Shown piece by piece: positions 46,847 to 58,572 of a DNA stretch of 64,000 nt (positions are counted from its first letter, which is position 1; each line of letters starts with the position of its first letter). The stretch spans positions 642,501-706,500 of the forward strand of contig MU260068.1 in assembly GCA_020310875.1 (NCBI GenBank), given 5' to 3'. Source of the stretch: Ceratopteris richardii. Taxonomy: Eukaryota > Streptophyta > Polypodiopsida > Polypodiales > Pteridaceae. A program made the translations under genes and the position numbers. The notes beneath the pieces are model-generated. The model was not told the origin of the DNA. It did no database searches and saw only the letters and a list, made by a program, of their open reading frames with translations.

Positions 46847-47075
46847 TGTTGGTATATTTAGATGGTGATGTGTGTGAACACACTAGGACCGTTGGGGCAC
46901 TTTTTTCCCTCTTTAGGAGGTTTTTTTCCCCTGGCTTGTATAATGCCTATTGCCCTAATGGGCTACTTATCTTTGTACATTCTCTAGTAATACATTCAGT
47001 CTTGTGTGTTGTGCTCCAAGCTTCTTCTTCTTCCTTGTGCTGTTCGCGTGCTTCCGCAGACATCTAACTCCAACA
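46847..47075 (+). repeat. A5 3' LTR
   Basis: 229 bp, TGTTGGTATATTTAGATGG...AACTCCAACA, followed by TSD catat. Confidence 0.95.
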
Positions 47076-47080
47076 CATAT

Positions 47081-48364
47081 GACATATAGATGTGAGGCAT
47101 GTCAATTAGGTAAGGCTCATAAGCAATCATACAATAAGCATGGATTCATGTATCCAGAGAAGCTTGAATTGGTACACAAAGATGTGTGGGGACCATCAAA
47201 ATACTTTAGCATTAATGGTTCAAGATATTATGTTGATGATGCTACTAGGTGGATCACCATATATGTGATCAAAGATAAATTAGAGGTATTAAACACATTT
47301 AAACATTATCATGTGTATGCAAAAAGAATCACAGGACAAAAGTTGAAGAGACTAAGGTCAGATGGAGGGGGAGAGTATTTCTCTAATGAGTTCAATGATT
47401 ACTTATGGAATGCATGTATAAAAAGGGAAGTTACTTACAGGTAGTCTCCTCAACAAAATGGTGTAGCAGAGAGGAGAAATAGAACTCTTGTTGAGTTTGC
47501 AAGATCAATGATGAAGGAGAAAAAATGTCCTAATTATTTGTGGGATGAGGCTATAAATACAACTACATACTTGGTTAATAGGTTACCATGTAAAGCTTTG
47601 CAGGGTATGACACCATATGAAGCTTGGTGGGGTAAGAGACCTACCTTAGATCATTGCAAAGTATTTGGATGTATGGCTTATGCATATGTGCCATATCAGT
47701 TGAGGCATAAATTGGAACCAAATGCTGAAAAGTATGTGTTCATTGGCTATGATGATAAACAGATGGGTTATAGGTTGTGGAGTCCATCCACAAAACAATT
47801 CCTTCTGTCAAAGGATGTTACATTTGATGAGCAAGGTACTTGATATGCAGGTACAATTGATAGTCATGCAGGTGATGAAGAAACTTTGAATAAGAAGAAA
47901 GGTAAATCAAAGGTTCAAATATTTGATGAAGAAGAGAACAATGAAGCACAAACTGAAGTTGAAGAAAGGCCAAGGTTTGATCCAGAATGTGATGAACCAG
48001 AAACTTCAAGAATTGGAGAACTCAAAAGGTCATCAAGGCATAAATGGCAACCTACAAGGTATGGCTATGACACTTCTTTTTTGACTTCTAAAGATTATGC
48101 TTACATGGTGAAAACAAAGGACGATCCTTCTACATATGAAAAGGCAAAAAGTAAGGAAAATTGGGAGAAAGCTATGCAGGAAGAGTATGATGTAGTGATG
48201 GAGAATGAGACATGGGACTTGTTTCCTAAACCAAATAGTCAGAAGATCATTGGATGCAAATGGGTCTACAAAACAAAAAGATACGCAGATGGAAGTGTGT
48301 CTAGGCATAAAGCTAGACTTGTGAAAGGGTATGCTTAGACATATGGTATAGATTATGATGAGAC
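47081..48364 (+). pseudogene. B2 integrase to start of RT
   Basis: Continues B2 after A5: CEACQLGKAHKQSY, HKDVWGP (first Asp), a 9-bp in-frame loss in the NGSRYY-VDDATRW segment, RSDGGGEYFS (second Asp), NGVAERRN (Glu), then the RT start (KARLVKGYA). Stops: TAG at 47442-47444 (TAC), TGA at 47841-47843 (TGG) and TAG at 48336-48338 (CAG). It ends at the gagac target of D. Confidence 0.93.
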
Positions 48365-49087
48365 TGTAAGAAATAACAGCACAACAGAATAGACCTGTAG
48401 ACAGAGTTGAGAGAAAAATGCAGACAAAGATAGACACAGACTAAGAGATAGAGAACTCAAATTCTTAGATTGCTGAGCGTAATGCAGTTACAATGATGGT
48501 GCTTTGTCCACCCGTGCGCTCCCAATGTGGAGCTTAGATGGCCATCTAGATAGACTCTAGATGAAGGGATTGCTAGTGCACAATGCTATGTAAAGCTCAA
48601 CCTAGGCCGTGCTTATATAACTTTTACGAGGCGGTTCGGCATAGATAAATGTAGTCGGGAGATACAAAATAGTTGGTAAAATATACGATCCGACAAGATC
48701 TCCACGACTAAAAGCCCTATCGTCTTGGCCCTACGAGTTGGGGGGATAGGCCCCCCAGACTTCGTAGAAGGGGGCAAGCCCCCCTCTGCAGTCCACCCAT
48801 TAAGGTTCTATGGGGAAACCACACGATGCCATAGGGCCTTTATTTTCACCTTAAATGCCAACCAAATGGCCTAGAAGTTTATGCCCTACCTAACCTAATA
48901 GCTAGGCTCACAAGGATCATCTATAACCATCAATGGTCACACATAGACCTCATCTAACTTGGAAGTTAGGGTTCCACAAATGTCCGGGCTCTCATAATGG
49001 CTTCTCCTCATAATGGGGGCCTTACAACTTAGAGCACCATGGATCAATTGTGCTCACATGAGGGTGGAGTATTGAGCATATCTAACA
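48365..49087 (-). repeat. D 3' LTR (plus-strand left end)
   Basis: 723 bp; the plus strand reads TGTAAGAAATAACAGC...CATATCTAACA. The adjacent cccccctcaatg is the reversed polypurine tract. Near 48740-48785 are short G/C-rich hairpin-like words (ggggggatagg, cccccc) also present in the partner LTR. Confidence 0.95.
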
Positions 49088-51874
49088 CCCCCCTCAATGT
49101 CCACCTGATGGTGAACTACCTCCTTGGTCCAATCCCAAGCTTTGGAAAGTGTCAAAGAAGTTGCTCTCTCCCAAGAGCCTTGGTGAAGATGTCTGCTCCA
49201 TTTTCTTCAATAGGGCAATAGCTTATCTCCACGAACCCGTCCTCAATCAACTCATGCACATAGTGATACTAGATTTCTATGTGCTTGGTAAGTGCATGGA
49301 AAACAGGATTTTTGGCGATGGCCATGCAACTTTGGTTGTCACACTTCAACTCTGTAGCCTCCTGTCCTTGTATTCCTATGTGCCATAGGATCCTCCTCAA
49401 CCATACTCCATCACATACTGCAACGCATGGAAAACAGGATTTTTGGCGATGGCCATGCAACTTTGGTTGTCACACTTCAGCTCTGTAGCCTCCTGTCCTT
49501 GTATTCCTATGTTCCATAGGATCCTCCTCAACCATACTATAGAAGATAATGCTACAGTCTGAGTCACAGTATCTGACAAAAGATGATCCTTCTTCATAAA
49601 GAATACCATAATCAGTAGTTCCTTTCACATACCTGAGTATCCACATGCTTGCCTTCCAATGAGTTTGGCAAGGCTTATTAGAGAACTTGCTTACTACTCC
49701 AACAACATAAGAGATGTTTGGTCTGCTATTGCACAAGTAGATGAGACTTCCAACTAGTTTCCTATATCTTCCAATATCCGCCGGAGGTGAAGTATCTTCA
49801 ATAGATAATTTTGTGTTGACCTCCATAGGTGTAGAAATTTCCTTGCAATCCTCCTTGTTGAATGCCTTCAATATCTGCTTTGCATACTTTTGTTGAGAGA
49901 TGAAAATCTTCCCTGGTTCCTGCCAAACTTCAATACCTAAGCAATAATGCATTAAGCCCAAGTCTGTCATTTCAAATTCTGAACTTAGGGCATCTTTTGT
50001 TTGTTGAAGAAGAGCATCATCATTTCCTGTAATCACAAGGTCATCTACATAGAGTACAAGCACAATTGTCTTTCCTCCTCTCTTTAGAACATACAAGTTA
50101 GCATCAGAATCACATCTTTTGAAACCTAGATCCAAGAGATACTTATCTATCCGCTGGTACCATGCTCTAGGGGCTTGTTTTAGCCCATATAATGCCTTCT
50201 TTAGCTTACATACCTTGTCTCTGAATGGGGAGCCTCAAACCCTAGTGGCTGAGACACATATACCTCCTCCTTGAGGTCTCCATTCAAGAATGCTGATTTG
50301 ACATCCATGTGATAGACTGGCCAATGCTTATGTGCAGCCACATCTAGTACTACTCGGATAGTAGTCATTCTGCACTTGGGGCAAATGATTCACAAAAGTC
50401 AATGCCTTCAACTTGTGAGTAGCCTTGTGCAACAAGTCTTGATTTATACTTTTCTAGAGTACCATCAACCTTGTACTTTAGCTTCCAGACCCACTTGGTG
50501 CCAATGACTTTACGCTTAGGGGGTCGATCCACTAGCTCCCAAGTTCCATTCTTCATGATATTGTTGTATTCTTCTTGCATGCAGCCCTCCAATTTGGATC
50601 ATGGAGTGCCTCTTCCACATTGGTTGGTTCCTTTGCTTCTTCTTGAATGAGATCAGCCATCAAGGCTGTGTTTACAATATGGCTACTTGCCCTTCTCTGT
50701 TCCTCTATTCTCTGTGATCGCCTCGGTCCATCTGCAACCTCTTCTAGTGATTGTGGGATGGGGTTTGAAGAATCATAGAGCTTCCTCACCCAACGTGGCA
50801 ATGGCTTTTCCACTTGGGTATCAACAGGTTGGTGACTTTCAGACTCATCATCTGAAGATGATGCTTCCTTCTCTTGTGTAGAAGGGATAGCTCTTGGGCC
50901 AGGTTCATAGTGGATTGCCCCTTTGACCGATGATAAAGTGGAAGCTCTCTTTTCCTCCTCCACTGCATGTGGCTGCTCCTCCTTAAACACCACATCACGA
51001 CTTGCCATAATCTTCTTAGCCTCAGGTTCATAAAGCTTATAAGCCTTTTTATCTTCTCTCCCTATCTGGAACATGTACATAACATTCACTTCCAAATACT
51101 TTGAAATGGAAAACAGAAGGTTTCTTACTAGTGTAGACTTCTTGTGGAGTCTTTCCATCAAGTGCCTTGGTGTAGCTTCGATTCAAGATGTAGACAACAG
51201 TGTTGACAACCTCTACCCAAAATTGATTAGGCAAACCCTTTCCTTTCAACATGCACCTTGCCATCTCCATGATGGTCGATTCCGACGTTTTGCAACACTG
51301 TTCTGTTGAGGACAATGTGCCACTGTGAGTTGATGCTTGATTCCCTTACTTTTGCAAAAATCTTCAAACTCTATTGATGTGAACTCAACACGACCATTTG
51401 TCCTGAATTTCTTCATCTTCTTCCCTTTTTCAGTTTCAACAAGCTGAAGCCATTCTTTAAACTTACCAAAAGCTTGAGCCTTATCGCGAAGGAAGTACAC
51501 CCACATCTTCCTACTATAGTCATCGACAAGTATCATGAAGTAGGAAGATCCACCCAAGGCCTATGTAGGCATTTTTCCGCACAAGTCAACATGCACCCAC
51601 TCTAGAGGATAGTTTGCCATGTTCTTGCTCTCTTGTGGAAATGCCTTCCTTTGTTGCTTGCTCATCATGCAAGCTTCACATGGTTCCTTCATTTCTGCAA
51701 TCGATGGTAGGTGTGCAACCATATCCCTACGATGCATCTCCTTCAGTACAGGGTATCCAATGTGGCCGAATCTCTCATGCCATAGCTTACTTTTGCCCAC
51801 GTTTGTAGTGGCTCTAAGAGCACACAACTCATACAGATTGTTCCTCCTTATGCCAGTCCTAACAATGTTGTTGT
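49088..51874 (-). pseudogene. D integrase-RT-RNase H, broken
   Basis: Minus strand from 51874: NNNIVRTG, WHERFGHIGYPVLKEMH...CEACMMSKQQ (integrase zinc region), HVDLCGKM (first Asp), a TAG near 51558-51560, then YFMILVDDYSRKMWVYF and the second catalytic region, degraded (FRTNGRVEF, where RSDRGGEF is usual). In the third region PQQNGVAERRN has become QNSVAKRRN, so the catalytic Glu is Lys. A 1-bp loss follows. RT includes GTKWVWKLKYKVDGTLEKYK and LYVDDLVITG (near 50050). RNase H is cut after RYCDSD and rejoined near WLRRILWNIGIQG, with a 131-bp tandem duplication (49294-49555). Defective in at least integrase and RNase H. Confidence 0.93.
49294..49555. repeat. 131-bp tandem duplication in D RNase H
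   Basis: gcatggaaaacagg starts at 49294 and again at 49425. Each unit encodes (minus strand) WLRRILW-IGIQGQEATELK...AIAKNPVFHA. The duplication adds a second copy of the RNase H tail. Confidence 0.92.
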
Positions 51875-53153
51875 TGTTGAAGAAACACTCACGAATTTGA
51901 CATACAGACAGACATAAAAGAAAAAAAAGAAGAAGATCAGAATCAAAGAAAATCAAAAGCCTTAGTGGAAGAACAAATCCACGACCGTTATGTATAGCGT
52001 GCAGAATCAGAAAACCGAATCAAGACTTGTAAATATGAAAACAGGACGTGTAACAGAGTAGTGAACAAGGGAGTGCGCATAACACACATAAAGAAGGATC
52101 GTGGAGCACACCGAAAGTGAAAGGTGCGGAAGAGCGTGGAAGAATGAAGACTATATATATATCAATCAAGAATCAAAAGAGAGAGAGAGAGAGAGCGAGA
52201 TATAGCAGATGCGCAGAGACACAGAGATACAGATACACAGATAGAGAGAGAGATAGAAGACGCCAGAGATCGCGTATGTAGTATAGAAGACGCCATAGAT
52301 CGCGTATGTAAAGATGAATAACAGAAACCTGAAATGTCAGGTATTCATCTGAGAGAGATGGTAATAAGAAACTACTCAGTATAGGAGAGTTTCTGTAGCT
52401 TGAGCAAGAAGAGGCCAAGCTAGTCTCTACACATCTTCTCTAATAGAAAACACATGTTCATGTGGAAGTTTGCGTGCACTGTTCGTATGTGAAGAAACTG
52501 AAGTATTTTCATACTACGATTAAAGTTAGTTAACAGTTAACAGTTAACGCCAGTAAACGTATTTTCGGTTAAACGAGTAATTTTCGGTAAAAGAACGAAG
52601 TAGATCTCGCAGAGTAATGCAGAGTTTGGTATGAGAGATAGCTCATTCTGTAGCTAGACGTCTCTACTATAAACTGATCAAAGTTTCCGGTGGAAAAGAT
52701 ATGTATACACAGTACAAACCTGACCGAAAAGAGGCATTCTGAACTGGTGAAGTTTTTCTTAAAACTTCAAGAAGAGTTCACTCAGTAAAGGAAGTACACG
52801 CATCACTTCCTCACTTCATATACACTCACTCGAAGTAATTACAAACAAATTTGAAGTTCATTCTGGTAGGATTCCGGTACAACTACGGTGTCAGTCCAGT
52901 AACAGTCCGGTGAAGTTTCGATGGAATTTTCAATGATTTTAAAGCACAGTCTTATATGTTTGAGTGACAGAAATGTTGCTAAGCTACTGCTGATTATAGA
53001 GGTGTTCTAAATCACTCTAGCTTAGTTCTTCTTGGGCGTGGCGAATTCCACAGGCTTGATAAGGTTCAGCCTTCGTCGCGTCGACAAGAAGTGGTATCAG
53101 AGCTGATTAATACCACAACAGTGGTATCAGGAGAGCTGAGTAAAACCACATCA
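51875..53153 (+). repeat. E 5' LTR, includes two extra PBS-like copies
   Basis: 1279 bp, TGTTGAAGAAACACTC...AACCACATCA, with a tatatatatc TATA-like word near 52151 and a GA microsatellite. Both LTRs contain two internal PBS-like words near the 3' end (53092-53103 and 53122-53131 here). The true PBS follows the LTR at 53155. See findings. Confidence 0.95.
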
Positions 53154-53154
53154 G

Positions 53155-53166
53155 TGGTATCAGAGC
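53155..53166 (+). other. E primer-binding site (third of three copies)
   Basis: tggtatcagagc one base after the LTR end defined by the 3' LTR and the target duplication. It can pair with the preceding accac to form a short hairpin. Confidence 0.9.
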
Positions 53167-53299
53167 CCGGTTAGACTCAAAGAAAGGGCAAATCCACTAT
53201 AAAGTGGTTATATCTAATCAGAGCTAGTTAACCAAGAAAGATTGTGAAGAGCAGGAAGACTCTCAAAGTTCACCGGAAGAAACAGAAACAAGAAAGATC

Positions 53300-56200
53300 A
53301 TGGCAGATCATGTCCAAATTGATAAGTTGGACAGAGATAATTACCCCGCATGGGTAATGCGCATGGAAGCCTTACTTATGAGTAAGGACTTAATGACGTA
53401 TGTGACCGGAGAAGAAAAGAAGTCGATTTTCGAAGATGATAGTCAACCAGAAAAAGAAGAATTAGAAGCTTTGAAGCAGTGGCAGAAGAAAGATGCAACG
53501 GCAAGAGCCTACATCTACAACACTGTTTCAGACCATCTACTACCGCATATCAGAGGTCTGGAGAAAGCGGAGGACATATGGAGTGCGTTGGAAGATCATT
53601 TCCAAAATACTACGAAAGCTAGGAAGGCTAGCTTATGGTCCGAGTTCATGACGTTCAAAAAGAAGTCGAGTCAAAGCATTAGTGACTACGTTACTAAGAT
53701 GAAGGATCTAGCAGATAGTCTTGGATCCATAAATGAAGATGTCGAAGATCACAGGTTGATAGCACAAGTGCTCAGAGGTTTGAGAGGAGATGAAAGGTGG
53801 AAACCCTTTGTACTCTCAACTGAACTTTCTTTAAATCATTTTGTACCAGATTTAAACTAGCTGCTTGGTTTGATGCTCACATATGAGCAAGACCTGAAAG
53901 GAGATGGAGACAAAGGACAAAGTTCAGCAATGTACATGAAGAACAAGAAGAAAGACAAAGGTAAGTCAAAAGATGAAGAAGAGTCGAGTTCTCAGGCCTA
54001 TTACGGAAGAGGTAAAGGCACTGGCAGAGGAAGAACAAGAGGTTTTGGAAGAGGAAGAAGTAGTCAGAATACCAATAAGAAGGCTTGCTGGATTTGCGGA
54101 CTAAGTAACCATCTGGCTCATGATTGCTGGCACAATCAACAAGGAGCTAACCAAAATCAAAATAGTAACAACAGAGGAAGAGGCGGAAGATATCAAAGAG
54201 GTAGACAAAGCCAAAGAGGCGGCTATGGTAGAGGTGGAGCAAGAAGTTGGGGACAGAGTCAATCCTACAACACCACCTACAACAACTATGCAAATGATAC
54301 ACAGAATGAAAGCCATACATCGCTGATGATGAACTCTATCAGCACATCAGATAACGAAGACCTAAAGGTATTTTACATTGATTCTGGATGTTCTAATCAC
54401 TTGTCAGGAAATATAGAACTGATGTCAGAATTGGAAAAAGGCAGCTCGAGTCACACTGTTCAAACAGGTGACAATACGAGACACAGCGTACATTCAATTG
54501 TAAAAGTAAAATGTAAGAGTGGAGCAGATTTGCTAACCAATGTTTTGTATGTTCCAACAATACCGAAAAATTTGATCAATGTGGGACAGATAGTTGAAAA
54601 AGGTTTTCAGGTCAGATTTACAAATAAAGGAGTATTTGTAGAAGATCCCGAGAATGGATGGGAAAAGCCTGTTAGATGGGAAAAGCCCACAGGTTACCTT
54701 TCCAGAAGAAAGGATTCAAACATGATGGAGTACTTGAGCTCATTCATACAGATGTATGGGGTCCAACGAAAGAAGGATCAATCAGCGGCTCAAGGTACTA
54801 TGTTTTATTCATTGATGATGCAACAAGATGGACAACGTTATATGTTTTGAAAGAGAAATCAGAAGTGTTTGGAGCCTTCAGGCATTTTCATGCATATGCT
54901 GAAAGACTCACAGGACAAAAACTTAAGAGACTGAGGTCTGACGGAGGGGGAGAATACTTCTCCCGAGAATTCAATGATTATCTCTAGGATGCAAGTATTA
55001 AGAGAGAAATAACCTGCAGGTATACACCACAACAAAATGGTGTAGCAGAAAGAAGGAACCGAACTCTAGTTGAGTTTGCACGAGCTATGCTCAACGAAAA
55101 GGAGTGTCCAAATTATCTTTGGGCTGAAGCTGTAAATATAGCTACATACTTGGTAAACAGACTACCATGTACAACGTTAGATGGAATGACCCCGTATGAA
55201 GCCTGGTGGGGTAAGAAGCCAACATTTGATCATTGCAAAGTGTTTGGATCAGTAGCTTATGCTTATGTGCCATCACAATTAAGACATAAGCTTGAACCAA
55301 AAGCAGAGAAATATGTGTTCGTTGGATATGATGAAAAGCAGATGGGTTATAGGTTATGGAGTCCTCTAACGAAACAGTTTATTGTTTCCAGAGATGTTAC
55401 ATTTGATGAACAGAAAAGCTGGTATGCAGATCAAAGTCATACGACTGAAGAATTTGAAGAAGAGGTAAGAAGAAGAGAGAAAGGGAAATCAATTGTGCAG
55501 GTGAATAGAGATGAAGATCATATGCAGGCAAGTACGTCCAGAACTGGATCAGGTATGAGAAATGAAGATGAAGAAATGTATTCAGACACTTATGAAGAGT
55601 TTGAACCAAGAAGGTCAAACAGAACTAGAAGACAACCAGAAAGGTATTCGTATGATACCTCATACATAACTCAGAAAGATTATGCATATATGGTCAAAGA
55701 TGATGAAGAACCGCAGAGCTATGATGAAGCCAAAGGCAAGAAGCATTGGGAAGAAGCAATGGAAGAAGAGTTCAGAGCACTGGAAGAGAACAAGACATGG
55801 GAACTTGTTCCGAAACCAAATGGTAAGAAAGTAATTGGAAATAAATGGGTTTTCAAAGTTAAGAAGCTTGCAGATGGAAGGATAGCCAGATATAAGGCTA
55901 GACTGGTTATCAAAGGCTATGCTCAGACGCATGGCATAGATTATGATGAGACGTTTATTCCGATGGCAAAGATGTCAACCATAAGGACAGTGATCGATGT
56001 AGCTGCATCGAAAGGATGGAAGCTAAGTCAGCTAGATATAAAGAACGCAGTTCTGAATGGGTATATTTCAGATGAAGTATACATGGAACAACCTGAAGGG
56101 TTTGTAAGTTCCAAATACCCAAACTTTGTTTGCATATTAAGAAAAGCACTCTATGGACTGAAGCAAGCTCCAAGAGCTTGGAATTACAGACTTGTGAGAT

Positions 56201-57303
56201 ATCTAAATGAACTTGGATACCAAAGTTGGAAGGCAGACGCAAGCTTACTCATAAAGAAAATAGAAGAAGGTATGATCTACATTTGCATTTATGTTGACGA
56301 CATAATAATCACAGGAACCTCAGATAAAGGGATTACAGAAGTAAAAAGATTACTCGAAAAGGAGTTTCAAATCAGTGACCTAGGAAAGTTGTCATACTTT
56401 CTAGGAATGGAAATCACATACACAGATCATGGTGTATATGTTTCACAAGAAAGGTATCTCCAAAACTTACTGAAAAAGTTTAATATGGAGAATTGCAGAG
56501 AAGCTTCAACACCGCTTGAAGTAAATCATAAACTCAGCAAATACAGTGGTGCAGAGTTCAAAGATATGAAAAGGTATCAGTCATTAGTGGGAAGTCTAAT
56601 TTATGCTACACTAACACGACCGGATCTTAGCTATCCGGTGGGAGTTCTTTCGCAGTTCATGCATTGTCCAAAGGATCAACATTGGGTTGCAGGACAGAGA
56701 GTTCTTAGATATATCAAAAGAACTATAAAGGAAGGATTATATTATCCTTTTACGTCAGATATAAAGCTCAGAGCATACAGTGACTCAGATTGGGCAGGAA
56801 GTCAAGATGACAGAAGATCAACCCATGGGTATATGATATACCTAGGAGATAAGCTAGTAAGCTGGTGTTCGAAGAAGCAACACACAGTAGCTTTATCGTC
56901 AACAGAAGCCGAATACAAAGGGCTGGTAGAAGAAGCTAAAGAAGTGATATGGATGCAGACCTTGTTCAAAAGCATGGGTATTGATCAAGGTATACCTATC
57001 ATACATGGAGATAATATGAGCTCATTGTATCTTGCAGCAAACCTAGTATTTCATGCAAGAACAAAGCACATAGAAATTCACTATCATTTCCTGAGGGAAA
57101 AAGTGATGGAAAAGGAGATAGAAATTGTATACACTCCGACAAAAGATCAGATAGCAGATATTTTGACAAAGAGCTTGGATGGAAGGAAGACAAGCAAATT
57201 CAAAGAGATGGCAGGTATAAAAGAAAGGAAGATATATGAAAGACCGGAAGATGTCAAATTAGTGATTGAGGGGGAGCTGTTGAAAAAACACTCACGAATT
57301 TGA
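53300..57303 (+). pseudogene. E gag-pol, broken
   Basis: Starts MADHVQIDKLDRDNYPAWVM. Gag is followed by a TAG at 53858-53860 (CAG in relatives), then in the same frame the rest of gag with knuckle CWICGLSNHLAHDC (~263), an Arg-Gly tract and protease YIDSGCSNHLSG (~361). Near 54657-54687 about 230 bp of pre-integrase, with the HHCC zinc region, are missing and the frame shifts. Integrase continues in the new frame (HTDVWGP, RSDGGGEYFS), has TAG at 54985-54987 (TGG), NGVAERRN, then an open 738-codon stretch (55087-57303) with RT YVDDIIITG, LYGLKQAPRAW and RNase H SDSDWAGS, STEAEYKG. The last codons run through the PPT into the 3' LTR. Confidence 0.95.
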
Positions 57304-58567
57304 CATACAGACAGACATAAAAGAAAAAAAAAAGAAGAAGATCAGAATCAAAGAAAATCAAAAGCCTTAGTGGAAGAACAAATCCACGACCGTTATGTAC
57401 AGCGTGCAGAATCAGAAAACCGAATCAAGACTTGTAAATATGAAAACAGGACGTGTAACAGAGTAGTGAACAAGGGAGTGCGCATAACGCACATAAAGAA
57501 GGATCGTGGAGCACACCAAAAGTGAAAGGTGCGGAAGAGCGTGGAAGAATGAAGACTATATATATATCAATCAAGAATCAAAAAAGAGAGAGAGAGAGAG
57601 AGAGAGAGCGAGATATAGCAGATGCGCAGAGACGTAGAGATACAAATACACAGATAGAGAGAGAGATAGAAGACACCAGAGATCGCGTATGTAGTATAGA
57701 AGACGCCATAGATCGCGTATGTAAAGATGAATAACAGAAACCTGAAATGTCAGGTATTCATCTGAGAGAGATGGTAATAAGAAACTACTCAGTATAGGAG
57801 AGTTTCTGTAGCTTGAGCAAGAAGAGGCCAAGCTAGTCTGTACACATCTTCTCTAATAGAAAACACATGTTCATGTGGAAGTTTGCGTGCACTGTTCGTA
57901 CGTGAAGAAACTGAAGTATTTTCATACTACGGTTAAAGTTAGTTAACAGTTAACAGTTAACGCTAGTAAACGTATTTTCGGTTAAACGAGTAATTTTCGG
58001 TAAAAGAATGAAGTAGATCTCGCAGAGTAATGCAGATTTTGGTATGAGAGATAGGTCATTCTGTAGCTAGATGTCTCTACTATAAACTGATCAAAGTTTT
58101 CGGTGGAAAAGATATGTACACACAGCACAAGCCTGACCAGAAAGAGGCATTCTAAACTGGTGAAGTTTTTCTTAAAACTTCAAGAAGAGTTCACTCAGTA
58201 AAGGAAGTACACGCATCACTTCCTCGCTTCATATACACTCACTCGAAGTAATTACAAACAAATTTGAAGTTCATTCAGGTAGGATTCCGGTACAACTACG
58301 GTGTCAGTCCAGTAACAGTGCGGTGAAGTTTCGGTGGAATTTTCAGTGATTTTAAAGCACAGTCTTATATGTTTGAGTGACTGGAAATGTTGCTAAGCTA
58401 CTGCTGATTATAGAGGTGTTCTAAATCACTCTAGCTTAGTTCTTCTTGGGCGTGGCGAATTCCGCAGGCTTGATAAGGTTCAGCCTTCGTCGCGTCGACA
58501 AGAAGTGGTATCAGAGCTGATTAATACCACAACAATGGTATCAGGAGAGCTGAGTAAAACCACATCA
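57278..58567 (+). repeat. E 3' LTR
   Basis: 1290 bp, ending AACCACATCA before TSD gttgt. It includes both internal PBS-like copies (near 58506 and 58536), which proves that they belong to the LTR. Confidence 0.95.
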
Positions 58568-58572
58568 GTTGT

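Larger units (their letters stand above)
37520..47075 (+). mobile_element. Copia element A5 (family A), contains A6
   Basis: 5' LTR 37520-37747, PBS 37750-37761, gag from 38103 and 3' LTR 46847-47075, with TSD catat at 37515-37519 and 47076-47080. The two LTRs share private variants (gacatctaactcc; tgtgttgtgctcc), confirming they are a pair. A6 is inserted in the RT at ctcat. Confidence 0.96.
51875..58567 (+). mobile_element. Copia element E, nested in D
   Basis: LTRs 51875-53153 and 57278-58567, PBS 53155, gag-pol 53300-57303, PPT gagggggagc 57268-57277, TSD gttgt at 51870-51874 and 58568-58572. Its protein is related to family B but its LTR sequence is not recognisably similar. The LTRs are nearly identical by eye, so E is young although its gag-pol is broken. 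Confidence 0.97.

Noticed and set aside
53092-53103. The first tggtatcagagc taken as the working PBS of E
   Set aside because: The 3' LTR continues past the equivalent position and ends only before the third copy, where TSD gttgt begins; the LTR boundary therefore lies at 53153.
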